NCBI RefSeq assembly: GCF_000953675.1
Contig: NZ_LN679998.1
Span: forward strand, 2,947,525-3,011,524
DNA: 64,000 bases
Direction of reading: 5' to 3'
Source: Paraclostridium sordellii
Lineage (GTDB): Bacteria; Bacillota; Clostridia; Peptostreptococcales; Peptostreptococcaceae
Shown piece by piece: positions 27,007 through 36,172 of the stretch. The first letter of the stretch is position 1; each line of letters begins with the position of its first letter. A program made the position numbers and the translations under genes. The notes beneath the pieces were generated by a model, which saw nothing but the letters and a program-made list of their open reading frames with translations, made no database searches and was not told the origin of the DNA.

Positions 27007-28707
27007 CTACATTCTTTCTGGTGCCCCCATACCTAATATTGCAAGCGCATTTTCTATAGTCTGTTTTGTAGCTGCAACTAAAGCTAATCTAGCTTTTTTA
27101 ACCTCTATATCATCAACTAATATAGAATTATCATGATAGAATTTATTAAATGCTTGTGCTAAGTCTAAAACAAATCTAGTTACTATATGTGGTTCGTTCT
27201 TTCTCATTGCAACTAATAAGTTTTTGTTAAATGATGCTATTAACTTTAATACTTCCGAACTATCAGCATCACTTAATAAATTATAATCTACATCTGTAGT
27301 TACATCCATGTTTGCTTTTCTTAAAACAGAGCAACATCTAGCATGAGTATATTGTACATAAGGTCCTGTTTCTCCCTCAAAGCTTAATGTTCTTTCCCAA
27401 GAGAAAGTATAGTCCTTAATTCTACTATTAGATAATTCTTGGAATACTACTGCTCCAACTCCTACTTGTTTAGCTATTTCATCTACATTCTCAGCATTAG
27501 GGTTTTTAGCAAGCATAGTTTCTTTAGTTTTTTCTATAGCTTGTCTTAAAACATCCTCTAAAAATACTACTCTACCTTTTCTTGTAGACATAGTACCTTC
27601 TTCTAATGCAACCATTCCAAATGGCACATGTACCATATCTTTAGCCCATTCAAATCCTATTAACTCTAAAACTTTAAATAATTGTTGGAAATGTAAGCTT
27701 TGTTGAGATCCAACTACATATATACATTTTTCAAAATCATAGTTTTCTTTTCTGTATAATGCTGCAGCTAAATCTCTAGTCATATATAATGTAGATCCAT
27801 CTTTTTTAGTTATAAGAGCAGGTGTCATGTTATATTCTTCTAAGTTAACTATGTTTGTACCTTCAGACTCTTCTAATAGACCTTTTTCTTTTATTATATC
27901 TATAACTCTATCCATCTTATCTGAATAGAAACTTTCTCCTGCATATGAATCAAATTCTATGTCTAATAGATCATATACTCTTGAGAACTCTTTTAAACTC
28001 TCATCTCTAAACCATTGCCATAAATCAACAGCTTCTTTATCTTTGTTTTCTAGTTTTGTAAACCATGCTCTAGCTTCATCTTCCATTTCTGGATGTTTCT
28101 CAGCTTCATCATGGAATTTTATGTATAATTTTAATAATTCAGGTATTGGATTAGACTCTACAGCCTCTTTGCTTCCCCATTTTTTAAATGCTACTATAAG
28201 CTTACCAAATTGTGTTCCGTAATCTCCAAGATGGTTTACTCTTACAGTATTATATCCTTGAGAATCATATATTTTATATAAAGCATTTCCTATAACTGTT
28301 GTTCTTATATGCCCTATATGGAATGGTTTTGCTATATTAGGAGATGAGAAGTCTATTACTACTGTCTTATCTTTTCCTATTTCACTATGTCCATAATTTT
28401 TTCCTTGAGTTAAAACATCATTTATAACATTCTTTGCTAATTGAGATTTGTTAACGAAAAAGTTAACATATCCTCCTGCTGGTTCAATCTTTGATATCGA
28501 CTCATTAGCTTCTATAGTTTGAGCTAAGTCAGCAGCTATCATATTAGGTGCTTTTCTAAAAACTTTAGCTAATCTAAAGCATGGAAAAGCATAATCTCCC
28601 ATTTCACTATTTGGAGGTATTTCTATTAATCCAACTATTTCTTCTAATGTTAAATCTTCTATTTTTTCTTTTAACGATTTGGCTACTTCTATTTTAAAAT
28701 CTTGCAT
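27007..28707 (-). CDS. argS: Arginine--tRNA ligase
   Basis: A 566-residue class I synthetase from the ATG at 28707. The longer frame to 28770 is rejected because AAGGAG lies 7 bp before the internal ATG and the extra 21 residues are unlike the family. The N-terminal ArgRS domain is followed by the HIGH motif in KPFHIGHIRTT, then MSTRKG as the KMSKS-like loop and a C-terminal DALR anticodon domain (YTHARCCSVLRKA onward). It charges tRNA-Arg. No T-box precedes it. Confidence 0.95.
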   Translation of the reverse strand: MQDFKIEVAKSLKEKIEDLTLEEIVGLIEIPPNSEMGDYAFPCFRLAKVFRKAPNMIAADLAQTIEANESISKIEPAGGYVNFFVNKSQLAKNVINDVLTQGKNYGHSEIGKDKTVVIDFSSPNIAKPFHIGHIRTTVIGNALYKIYDSQGYNTVRVNHLGDYGTQFGKLIVAFKKWGSKEAVESNPIPELLKLYIKFHDEAEKHPEMEDEARAWFTKLENKDKEAVDLWQWFRDESLKEFSRVYDLLDIEFDSYAGESFYSDKMDRVIDIIKEKGLLEESEGTNIVNLEEYNMTPALITKKDGSTLYMTRDLAAALYRKENYDFEKCIYVVGSQQSLHFQQLFKVLELIGFEWAKDMVHVPFGMVALEEGTMSTRKGRVVFLEDVLRQAIEKTKETMLAKNPNAENVDEIAKQVGVGAVVFQELSNSRIKDYTFSWERTLSFEGETGPYVQYTHARCCSVLRKANMDVTTDVDYNLLSDADSSEVLKLIASFNKNLLVAMRKNEPHIVTRFVLDLAQAFNKFYHDNSILVDDIEVKKARLALVAATKQTIENALAILGMGAPERM

Positions 28708-28778
28708 ATTAGTACTCCTTCCATTATTCTTATAACACTTTATGATAAAACAAATTATACTTTTTTTCAAGTATCTGT

Positions 28779-29213
28779 CTATATTTCCAGTTCTTTCTCA
28801 CTGATAATATTAATACCTTCTTTTTTTAACATCATTGCAGTGATTCCACTTCCATCTATTTTTCTATTACTGAAAGTTCCATCATATATTTTATTACATC
28901 CACAAGAAGGGCTCCCTTCCTTTAATATAGCTTCTTTACAATTATAAATCTTGGCTATCTTTAATGTTTCATAAGCACCTCTCATAAAGTTTTCAGTTAC
29001 ATCTAAACCATCTTTACTTTTAACAATAATTTTTCCATTTTTATTTAAGATTTCACTTGGAACTCTAGGAGTTGGAAGTCCTCCTAATTGTTCAGGACAA
29101 ACTAGTATAAACTGTTTGTCCTTTAAATATTTTTTTACAATTTCGTGATTGTTATTATCGCCATTATACTTACAGTTTATTCCTAATAAGCATGCTGATA
29201 CCAATATCATCAT
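28779..29213 (-). CDS. DUF523 family protein
   Basis: A 144-residue DUF523 protein with the family signature SACLLGINCKYNGDNN at the start, VCPEQLGGLPTPR near residue 39 and KEGSPSCGCNKIYDG near 97. Four of its cysteines (in ACLLG, NCKY and SCGC) are in family-conserved places and could bind metal. The function is not established. It lies 13 bp after mutS2 and probably shares its transcript. Confidence 0.88.
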   Translation of the reverse strand: MMILVSACLLGINCKYNGDNNNHEIVKKYLKDKQFILVCPEQLGGLPTPRVPSEILNKNGKIIVKSKDGLDVTENFMRGAYETLKIAKIYNCKEAILKEGSPSCGCNKIYDGTFSNRKIDGSGITAMMLKKEGINIISEKELEI

Positions 29214-29226
29214 TTCATCCCCTTAT

Positions 29227-31605
29227 TTATTTTAATGTAACGATAGTAACTCCCATACCACCTTCACCATATTGTCCTGGTCTTTGTGATTTTACATGTT
29301 TATGTTTCTTTAGCATTTCTGTTATCCCAGCTTTTAAAACACCCGTACCTATACCGTGGATTACTGTTACATTTTCAAGTCCAGCTAAACATGCATCATC
29401 AAGATACTTATCAACTTCTTCTCTTGCCTCTTCAAGTGTCATTCCTCTTAAATCAACTTCACTTTTAACTCTTCCTGATTTAGACTTTATAACATTTCTA
29501 GTAGCATTAGTAACTGTTGATTTTACATCCTTTTTAGCTTTTTGTAATGATTTATATGGAAGGGTCATCTTCATTATACCAATTTGTACTAAAGCTTCTT
29601 TTTTCTTATTATCCGCTGAAATTACAGATCCTTGTTGATTTAATGTTATAACTTTCACTTCATCTCCAGGCTTTAAATCTTTTACTTCTTTTGAAGTAGT
29701 CTTTGGAACTATCATACTCTTAATACTTGGTTGTAATGCTCCCATTGAACTTGATATTTCTCTTCTTAATTCTTCTATTTTTCTATTTTTTTCTTTAGAC
29801 ATGTTCTCTTGTTCTAATCTTCTAAGTTCCTTTATAACTAATTCAGTTTCTTCTTTAGCCTGTCTAGTTATTCTAAAGGCTTCTTGTCTAGCTTCTTCTA
29901 GCATTTTTTCTCTTTGAATAGCTATTTTTTCTAGTTTTTCATCATACTCTTCTTTTAACGTCTGAATTTCTTTTCTTAATCTAGATGCTTCTTCTTTTTC
30001 TTCTACAGCTTCTACCCTTGATTTTTCTAAACTATGAATTACATCTTCAACGGCAATTGTATCTGTATCTATAAACTCTTTAGCTCTATTTATTACATAA
30101 TCACTCAATCCTAACCTTTTAGATATGGCAAATGCATTAGATTTTCCTGGCACCCCTATAAATAACCTATATGTAGGTTTTAAATTTTCTAAATCAAACT
30201 CTACAGCCGCATTTTCTACTCCATCTTTTGTAAGTGCGTAATGCTTTATTTCACTATAGTGTGTAGTTGCTATACATTTAGCTCCTGCCATATTTACATC
30301 TTCAAGTATTGCAATAGCTAAACCTGCTCCTTCGACTGGATCAGTTCCTGCTCCTAGTTCATCAAATATTACTAGTGAATTTTCAGTAACTTCATTTAAT
30401 ATAGAAACTATATTGGTCATATGTGATGAAAACGTAGATAAACTTTGTTCTATGCTTTGTTCATCTCCTATGTCTGCAAATACATTATCGTATACACACA
30501 TGCTAGTTCCATAATCCGCTGGAATATGAAGACCACTTTGAGTCATTAATGCAAATAATCCTACAGTTTTTATAGTTACTGTTTTACCACCAGTATTTGG
30601 CCCTGTTATAACTAATGTATGGAATTCCTTACCTAATCTAATATCATTTCCAATAACGGATTTTGGATCTAGTAGTGGGTGTCTTCCATTTTTTATATTA
30701 ATATAACTTTCTTCATTTAATTTTGGTTCTATTCCTTTTAATGAAATTGACAACTTTCCTTTTGCAAATGCAAAATCAATTTTTCCTAATATAGCTTGGT
30801 TGCTTAATATGTCATCGCTTATATCACCTACAAGAGCCGATAACTCGCTAAGTATTCTTTCTATTTCTTCTTTTTCTTTTAATTTTAACTGTCTAAGTTC
30901 ATTGTTCATTTCAACTATACTCATTGGTTCAATAAATAATGTTGCTCCTGATGATGATTGATCGTGAACTATACCAGATACTTGAGATCTATATTCTGCC
31001 TTTACCGGCACAACAAATCTATCTCCTCTTATTGATATTATTGCATCTTGTAAATATTTTTGATATGTTGATGAACTGATTATTCCATTTAATTTCGAAC
31101 GAATAGATTGATTTTTTTGTATTATTTTTCTTCTTAAACTTCTTAACTCACTTGATGCATTATCTGATATTTCAACTTCGCTAACTATAGAATTATAAAT
31201 TTTTTCTTCAACATCTCTATGGACATATAATCCATTTGATAATGATTGAATTATTGGATAGTTAAAATCTTCTTCATCTGATGAAGATAAATTGTTATTT
31301 AAAGTTCTAGCTACTCTTAAAGTATCCGCTATCATAAGTAAACTTCCTGGGTCTATAGATGCTCCGACTTTTGTTCTCTTTACCTTATCTTCAACATCAT
31401 ATAATCCTTGTAAATTTACTCCACCTTTTTTTATAAGTATAGCTTGAGCTTCACTAGTTTCCTCTAGCATATATTTAACTTCTTCGTAGTCTGAACTGGG
31501 TTTTAATTTATCTATATATCTTAAACCTAAAGAAGATGAAGCTTTATCTTTTAGTAAAGAAATTATCTTGTCAAACTCTAAAACTTTTAATGATTTTTTA
31601 TTCAT
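29227..31605 (-). CDS. mutS2: Endonuclease MutS2
   Basis: A 792-residue protein: a MutS-like core with Walker A GPNTGGKT near residue 334, Walker B (LVIFDELGAGTDPVEG), a coiled-coil stretch (about 515-625) and a C-terminal Smr nuclease domain (VDLRGMTLEEAREEVDKYL; VIHGIGTGVLK). It lacks the mismatch-recognition domain of MutS. MutS2 restrains homologous recombination and in some Firmicutes acts on collided ribosomes. It is divergent from pepD; the 130 bp between are A/T-rich. Confidence 0.95.
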   Translation of the reverse strand: MNKKSLKVLEFDKIISLLKDKASSSLGLRYIDKLKPSSDYEEVKYMLEETSEAQAILIKKGGVNLQGLYDVEDKVKRTKVGASIDPGSLLMIADTLRVARTLNNNLSSSDEEDFNYPIIQSLSNGLYVHRDVEEKIYNSIVSEVEISDNASSELRSLRRKIIQKNQSIRSKLNGIISSSTYQKYLQDAIISIRGDRFVVPVKAEYRSQVSGIVHDQSSSGATLFIEPMSIVEMNNELRQLKLKEKEEIERILSELSALVGDISDDILSNQAILGKIDFAFAKGKLSISLKGIEPKLNEESYINIKNGRHPLLDPKSVIGNDIRLGKEFHTLVITGPNTGGKTVTIKTVGLFALMTQSGLHIPADYGTSMCVYDNVFADIGDEQSIEQSLSTFSSHMTNIVSILNEVTENSLVIFDELGAGTDPVEGAGLAIAILEDVNMAGAKCIATTHYSEIKHYALTKDGVENAAVEFDLENLKPTYRLFIGVPGKSNAFAISKRLGLSDYVINRAKEFIDTDTIAVEDVIHSLEKSRVEAVEEKEEASRLRKEIQTLKEEYDEKLEKIAIQREKMLEEARQEAFRITRQAKEETELVIKELRRLEQENMSKEKNRKIEELRREISSSMGALQPSIKSMIVPKTTSKEVKDLKPGDEVKVITLNQQGSVISADNKKKEALVQIGIMKMTLPYKSLQKAKKDVKSTVTNATRNVIKSKSGRVKSEVDLRGMTLEEAREEVDKYLDDACLAGLENVTVIHGIGTGVLKAGITEMLKKHKHVKSQRPGQYGEGGMGVTIVTLK

Positions 31606-31743
31606 GCTTCCTCCTTAGAAAAATTTTATTCAAATTTTAAGTGTATTTTATGTAATTTTGTACTATACTATTTATATATTATACATAATCAATACTATTT
31701 TGTAATATAATTTAATTTAATTTTTAGTAAGGAGATGTTTTTT

Positions 31744-33192
31744 ATGAACAACGTTCTAAGTGATTTACAACCTAGTTTAGTTTTTAAGTATTTTGAAGAG
31801 ATTTCTCAAATACCAAGAGGATCTAAAAATGAGAAGGCTATAAGTGATTACTTACGTAATTTTGGTGAAGGCCTAGGCTTAGAGACTATTCAAGATGAAA
31901 GTCTAAATATAATAATAAGAAAGCCAGCAACTCCTGGATATGAAAATGCACCTGGTGTAGTACTTCAAGGTCATATGGATATGGTTTGTGAAAAAAATAA
32001 AAGTACTAACCATGACTTTATGAAAGACCCAATCGAGCTAAGAATAGATGGAGATTATGTATATGCAAATAATACAACTTTAGGTGCTGACAATGGTATA
32101 GCTGTAGCTATGGGACTTGCAATACTTGCATCTAATGATATCCCTCATCCTGCTTTAGAAGTTCTTTTAACTGTAGACGAAGAAGCTGGTATGACTGGTG
32201 CTATGGCATTAGATGGAAGCTTAATTAAAGGAAAATACATATTAAACTTAGATTCTGAGGAAGAAGGTCATCTTCTAGTAAGTTGTGCTGGTGGTGTAAC
32301 TGCTTTATCAACTTTACCAGTAGAATTTGTTAAACCTGAAGCTTCTAAATCAGCTTATTTATTAGAAATCAAAGGTTTATTAGGTGGACACTCTGGTATG
32401 GATATAATAAAACAAAGAGGTAATGCTAATAAATTATTAGGTAGACTTCTAAACTTATTAGATGTTGATTTTGATTTAGCTAAGGTTGAAGGCGGATCTA
32501 AAAATAACGCTATCCCTCGTGAAGCTGATGCTGTAATAATGATAAATAATGATCAAAAAGATAAATTCGTAGCTTGTGTAAAAGAAATAACTGAAATATT
32601 TAAGCATGAGTTAAGAACTTCTGATCCAGGTTTTGAAATAGTATGTACTGAAACTACTAAACCTGAATTAGTATTTAATGCTAAGTCTAAGGATAGCGTT
32701 ATAAAAGTACTTAACTTAATACCTAATGCTATACAAACTATGAGTATGGATATAGAAAATCTAGTTGAAAGTTCTACTAACTTAGGTGTTCTTAGAACTA
32801 CAGACTCTACAGTTACTTTCGAATGTGCTGTAAGAAGTTCAGTTAAATCTCTTAAAGATGATATAACTGCTAGAATGGAACTTTTAATATCTGAGTTTGG
32901 TGGAAAACTTGATTTAATAAGTGACTACCCAGCTTGGGAATATGCTAAAGGTTCTGAACTTGAAAAAATATGTGTTAAGGCTTTCGAAAACATTAATGGT
33001 AAAGAGCCTATAATAATGGCTTTACATGCAGGTCTTGAGTGTGGTTTATTACTAGATAAAATACCTAATGCTGAAGCTATATCATTTGGACCAAATATGT
33101 ATGATGTTCATACTCCAAATGAACATTTAAGCATATCTTCAACTGATAATACTTGGAAATACTTATTAGAAATATTAAAATCTATGAAATAG
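31744..33192 (+). CDS. pepD: Aminoacyl-histidine dipeptidase (PepD, M20 family)
   Basis: A 482-residue cytosolic metallopeptidase from the ATG at 31744. An upstream ATG at 31735 directly abuts the SD AAGGAG and is rejected. Zinc-site motifs: QGHMDMVCEKN near residue 77, LGADNGIAVAMG near 115, VDEEAGMTGA near 145, DSEEEGHL near 169 and a C-terminal HAGLECG. It cleaves Xaa-His and other dipeptides. It is a monocistron with the terminator at 33201-33233. Confidence 0.93.
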   Translation: MNNVLSDLQPSLVFKYFEEISQIPRGSKNEKAISDYLRNFGEGLGLETIQDESLNIIIRKPATPGYENAPGVVLQGHMDMVCEKNKSTNHDFMKDPIELRIDGDYVYANNTTLGADNGIAVAMGLAILASNDIPHPALEVLLTVDEEAGMTGAMALDGSLIKGKYILNLDSEEEGHLLVSCAGGVTALSTLPVEFVKPEASKSAYLLEIKGLLGGHSGMDIIKQRGNANKLLGRLLNLLDVDFDLAKVEGGSKNNAIPREADAVIMINNDQKDKFVACVKEITEIFKHELRTSDPGFEIVCTETTKPELVFNAKSKDSVIKVLNLIPNAIQTMSMDIENLVESSTNLGVLRTTDSTVTFECAVRSSVKSLKDDITARMELLISEFGGKLDLISDYPAWEYAKGSELEKICVKAFENINGKEPIIMALHAGLECGLLLDKIPNAEAISFGPNMYDVHTPNEHLSISSTDNTWKYLLEILKSMK

Positions 33193-33200
33193 TAAAAGTA

Positions 33201-33233
33201 AAAACTCCTCTGAAATTCAGAGGAGTTTTTTTT
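33201..33233. terminator. Bidirectional terminator between pepD and mprF
   Basis: The stem AAAACTCCTCTG (33201-33212) pairs with CAGAGGAGTTTT (33218-33229) and is followed by T on the plus strand. On the minus strand it is followed by TTTTTAC, so it serves both convergent genes. Confidence 0.88.
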
Positions 33234-33240
33234 ATTTCAA

Positions 33241-35781
33241 TTATTTACTTATAGATTTGTTTATAGGTTTTTCTGCTACTATTATTATCTGTACTGCAGT
33301 CGTAAGTATTGAAGTTTTTTTTCTGTAAGCCATATACTTACCTTCCCATATATCACAGTACTTTTCTTTAAATTTCTTAAGCCCTTCAAACGAATAGAAG
33401 TTTTGTCCATGAGAATAAATCTGAGAAGCTACTTTTTCTGATAAAAATGAATATTTGGACCTTCCGACATTTGATAAAGGTGCCATTCCCATATTAAATC
33501 TTGAATAGCCTTCTTCTTGACCCCACTTAAATAAATTAACGAATATAAAGTCCATTATACCATTACATGTATCGTGAGAAAATCTCATTAAATCAATTGA
33601 TAATGTCTGATCATTATCATACATAGGCATTAAATTACTAAAGCCTTTTATTTCATTATCTTTATTTCTTACTATAGCAATTGGTTGCTTACTTAAGTAT
33701 TCTTTATCAAAGAATCCTATATAGAATCCTTTTTCATGTCTACCATCTAACCATTCATCCGAAACTGCTTTTAACTCTTCAAAGAAACTTTCTGAAAATG
33801 GAGGCTTTATAAGTTCAAATGTATATCCTTCTTTTTCAACTCTAGATATGGCATTCCTTACACTTTTCATTTTTCTGCCTTCTAACGTAAACTTCTTTAA
33901 ATCAACTAATGCATCTTCACCTAACTTCATAAATTCATACCCTGTTTCATGTAAGTCTGGCATCATAGTTTTATCTATTGCTGTAAATACCGGTACATAT
34001 CCATATAAATCTGCTAAATTATAAAACTCTTGAATAGTTTCAAATATTTTTTCCTTATTCCCTACAGGGTTTCCAAGTATTATTATTTTATTAGCAGATA
34101 TTTGATATTGTAAAAGTACATCTTTTGATTCATTTATATATACAAATTTATCCTTTAAATATACATAGTGTATTACTGGTGATCCTCCGAACTTATTTAT
34201 TATATCTGTGACTTCATTTTGATACTCATCTAAAGTTCTTCTTGGAAAATCATTATCTTTATTTATTCTATATAACATCCAAAGTAAAAATAGTGCAATC
34301 AAGAAACCACATATACTAAATCCTAATAAAGATGCTCCATAATGCTTTATAGATTGTATCTTATAGTTAGCAATAGGAAGCTTACCTATCTTTCCATTAA
34401 GATTAGCATAAACTGTGTATATATATAATATTAAGAAAGAAATCATTAAGATTACATCTTGAGCAAATACTCCCCATCTCATAACGAAACTTTCTCTGTA
34501 AAATTGCTTCTTACTAGCCCAAATAAGTAATGCTACTATAATTAGGTATATACTTCTATAATAGTTTGGATCCATTACTAGTGTTAACAATACCGCTCCT
34601 GTTATTAATACTAATGTTATTTTATATATTCCTTTTGATTTATAAGTCATTACTCTTGATACAGCAATTAATAAAAATCCTATTATTATAGATATTCTTT
34701 GAGGAATATGAACTACTGAAAAATATGAAAATTTATTTACTATATAAAATTTCTTTGCCAAATCAGGAGAGGCTTCAGAAATTAATAAACTAACTCCAGA
34801 TAATAAGACTAGCAAAATAATTATTATATGTGCTATCTTTGACAAAGTAGTTGTTATTATATCTTTAACTTCTTCATCTAAATGCTCAAAATAATCTTGT
34901 GCATATAATATAAGTCCTAATATAAGTGGTATTATGTAGTAAGATACCCTATATAAAAATATAGCTAATAATACCTTCTCAGGAGAAACTCCTAATGCTT
35001 TTAATCCTAACAATAATGTTATATCAAATGATCCAATTCCTCCAGGAGCCATACTAACTATTGCTGCAACTATAGCTACCACAAATATAGGTAAAAATTT
35101 AGCTATAGAAACTGGTTCTCCTAAAATTCTCATAATACTATATATTAAAAATATAGTTGTTGCCCATTCTAATGCTGATATAGCCATAACTTGGACTGAA
35201 TCTTTTATATCTGCCTTTTCCTCTTGAGAACCTTTTATAAATTTAAATATTAAATATATTGATAAAATAGGAAAGTATGTACTTATTAAAACGGTCATTA
35301 TACTTACAAACTTATCAAGTCTTACATCCGAAAAATTAGTTATCACATAAATAAAACAAACCATAGAAAATCCAGTTAAATTAAGTGCAACTATTTTTGT
35401 TATTTCTTTTACTAATAATTTCGTATCTTTTACATGATCTTTATAAAAATTAGTTTTTAAAGCTATAGCTGTACTTCCTCCAAATCCAGCTATACTAGCT
35501 ATAGAACTAGCTATCAGTGAATATTTGTATAGCTTTTTGTTATTTAATTTTATTCCCACTCTCTTTTTAAGTATAAAATCATAAAAACTTAATGGTAAGT
35601 ATGAAATCATACCTAGTGCTGCTATAATTAGCAAGTTTGATATAGTTAGTTTATCTGCATACCTTTTTAAAATTGTCATATCAAAGGATGCAAATACATT
35701 CTTAAACTCTTTCATTACTATAATGAAAATTGCTAAGGCAAAAACTATCTTTATCCATTTTAGCAATTTATGCTTATTCAT
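33241..35781 (-). CDS. mprF: Phosphatidylglycerol lysyltransferase/flippase (MprF)
   Basis: An 846-residue membrane protein. The N-terminal half is a flippase-type domain of many hydrophobic segments (from VFALAIFIIVM onward). The middle has further membrane spans up to about residue 495. The C-terminal DUF2156/GNAT-like catalytic domain (about 520-830) has ARAKSVRN-like KMKSVRNAISR and MGMAPLSNVGRSKYSF. MprF adds an amino acid from aminoacyl-tRNA, usually lysine, to phosphatidylglycerol and flips the lipid, lowering surface negative charge and sensitivity to cationic peptides. Amino acid choice cannot be read here. SD AAAGGAGGG. Confidence 0.9.
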   Translation of the reverse strand: MNKHKLLKWIKIVFALAIFIIVMKEFKNVFASFDMTILKRYADKLTISNLLIIAALGMISYLPLSFYDFILKKRVGIKLNNKKLYKYSLIASSIASIAGFGGSTAIALKTNFYKDHVKDTKLLVKEITKIVALNLTGFSMVCFIYVITNFSDVRLDKFVSIMTVLISTYFPILSIYLIFKFIKGSQEEKADIKDSVQVMAISALEWATTIFLIYSIMRILGEPVSIAKFLPIFVVAIVAAIVSMAPGGIGSFDITLLLGLKALGVSPEKVLLAIFLYRVSYYIIPLILGLILYAQDYFEHLDEEVKDIITTTLSKIAHIIIILLVLLSGVSLLISEASPDLAKKFYIVNKFSYFSVVHIPQRISIIIGFLLIAVSRVMTYKSKGIYKITLVLITGAVLLTLVMDPNYYRSIYLIIVALLIWASKKQFYRESFVMRWGVFAQDVILMISFLILYIYTVYANLNGKIGKLPIANYKIQSIKHYGASLLGFSICGFLIALFLLWMLYRINKDNDFPRRTLDEYQNEVTDIINKFGGSPVIHYVYLKDKFVYINESKDVLLQYQISANKIIILGNPVGNKEKIFETIQEFYNLADLYGYVPVFTAIDKTMMPDLHETGYEFMKLGEDALVDLKKFTLEGRKMKSVRNAISRVEKEGYTFELIKPPFSESFFEELKAVSDEWLDGRHEKGFYIGFFDKEYLSKQPIAIVRNKDNEIKGFSNLMPMYDNDQTLSIDLMRFSHDTCNGIMDFIFVNLFKWGQEEGYSRFNMGMAPLSNVGRSKYSFLSEKVASQIYSHGQNFYSFEGLKKFKEKYCDIWEGKYMAYRKKTSILTTAVQIIIVAEKPINKSISK

Positions 35782-35923
35782 ATAGTAATCCCTCCTTTTA
35801 CTTTTTACCTAAAAAACAATTTATCTATACATTTTTTTACATTTTTTTACATGTTTTATTTACCCAGTAACTTATATTATACCTCATTTTATATAATTGT
35901 ATAAAATTTAATTTGTAAAATCT

Positions 35924-35941
35924 ACTTACATAATTGTAAGT
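35924..35941. promoter_or_regulatory. Short palindrome upstream of mprF
   Basis: ACTTACA-TAAT-TGTAAGT is a perfect 7-bp inverted repeat about 140 bp ahead of mprF. On the minus strand a TATAAT-like -10 (GGTATAATATAAG) lies some 45-50 bp downstream of it with only a weak -35. It may be an operator for mprF. The rest of the 390-bp gap (35782-36172) is A/T-rich apart from the terminator at 36129-36165. Confidence 0.3.
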
Positions 35942-36128
35942 TAATTATTTTTAGTACTATTTTTAACATTATCTCAAATTATTATTTCTAAAAACAAAAT
36001 AAAACATATAGAGTTTGTCTTTATACTTAAATATCCTACTCTTAAAAAACTACTCAATATCTATTTTAATTTATTTTTCTTAAAATATTTACTATATAAA
36101 TCTTAATTTTTTCTTAAGATTTATAAAT

Positions 36129-36165
36129 AAAAAATATAGGGTGCAATATACACCCTATATTTTTT
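36129..36165. terminator. Terminator after the U32-family gene
   Basis: A perfect 15-bp stem AAAAAATATAGGGTG (36129-36143) pairs with CACCCTATATTTTTT (36151-36165), with a T-run on the minus strand 8 bp past the stop of the U32-family gene. The symmetry would let it work in both directions. Confidence 0.88.
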
Positions 36166-36172
36166 ATAAAAT

